Shown here in pieces: positions 63,961 through 64,000 of a stretch of 64,000 bases of DNA (within the stretch, counting starts at the first letter, position 1; each line of letters begins with the position of its first letter). This DNA comes from Bryobacter sp. (lineage in GTDB: Bacteria > Acidobacteriota > Terriglobia > Bryobacterales > Bryobacteraceae). The stretch is from contig JALHNH010000027.1 in assembly GCA_022843625.1 (NCBI GenBank), positions 28,852-92,851 on the forward strand. The letters run 5' to 3'. Below the pieces are notes generated by a model that was not told where the DNA came from, did not search any database, and saw only the letters and a program-made list of their open reading frames with translations. Position numbers and translations under genes: made by a program.

Positions 63961-64000
63961 GGGTGCGGGGAAAGGGGGCGGCAGCCTTCTTCCCCGCATC

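Noticed and set aside
1..64000. tRNA or rRNA genes
   Set aside because: No cloverleaf with a CCA end or rRNA signature was recognised while reading the intergenic regions; a covariance search would be needed to exclude them fully.

Overview
The window looks like a chromosomal segment of an Acidobacteriota member, most likely of the Solibacter/Bryobacter/Paludibaculum type (Bryobacterales). This is inferred from family content rather than from a marker gene. The evidence is an Oar-like TonB receptor with an N-terminal carboxypeptidase-regulatory domain, a planctomycete-type cytochrome DUF1592 protein paired with a DUF1552 protein, an ASPIC/UnbV protein, PQQ propellers, two proteins with the Solibacter-type C-terminal domain (TIGR03437-like), an ECF factor of the acidobacterial kind and a Hanks kinase. 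No rRNA, tRNA, CRISPR array or replication origin was seen.

Region 1 (1-10.9 kb) begins inside a molybdopterin hydroxylase large subunit. It is followed by a MoaD/ThiS-like sulfur carrier, a secreted TPR protein, an ASPIC/UnbV-TPR protein, a cytochrome c-PQQ dehydrogenase (minus strand), a HigBA-like toxin-antitoxin pair, a zinc-ribbon thioredoxin (minus) and a secreted PQQ-like propeller. Region 2 (10.9-19.4 kb) holds the TonB receptor, the DUF1592 and the DUF1552 genes, with clear terminators after the first and third.

Region 3 (19.66-29.83 kb) is the metabolic core. It is one co-directional cluster for a soluble transcarboxylase (5S, 12S, a small unassigned protein, 1.3S biotin carrier), methylmalonyl-CoA epimerase, both mutase subunits, MeaB and a CoA-transferase. 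Together these form the Wood-Werkman (succinate-propionate) cycle. The 5S gene carries an apparent one-base deletion that separates its conserved RDAHQS metal-site motif from the rest of the protein.

Region 4 (29.9-46 kb) has a VapBC relic, a sulfatase and an ABC export set (ATPase, two-FtsX permease, HlyD-like adaptor), all on the minus strand. It also has two large secreted proteins (NHL propeller; PPC/TIGR03437/HExxH metallopeptidase), PIN-toxin relics and two group II intron remnants.

Region 5 (46.35-57.4 kb) is a lineage-specific-looking cluster. An ECF sigma factor and a membrane-anchored Ser/Thr kinase bracket three bulb-type (mannose-lectin-like) secreted proteins, a ricin-like secreted protein and a small secreted protein. 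A near-identical lectin module and a ~143 bp divergent intergenic block are duplicated inside it, and a kinase N-terminal relic remains.

Region 6 (57.4-64 kb) is mobile and eroded. It contains HTH and HicB antitoxin relics, a Tat-exported TIM-barrel isomerase-like protein, an intact Phd/VapC pair, a REP-associated tyrosine transposase (RAYT) flanked by arrays of a GAGGTGGAC-core repeat, an HExxH C-terminal relic overlapping by ATGA with a secreted protein gene, and an IS481-type transposase at the right edge.
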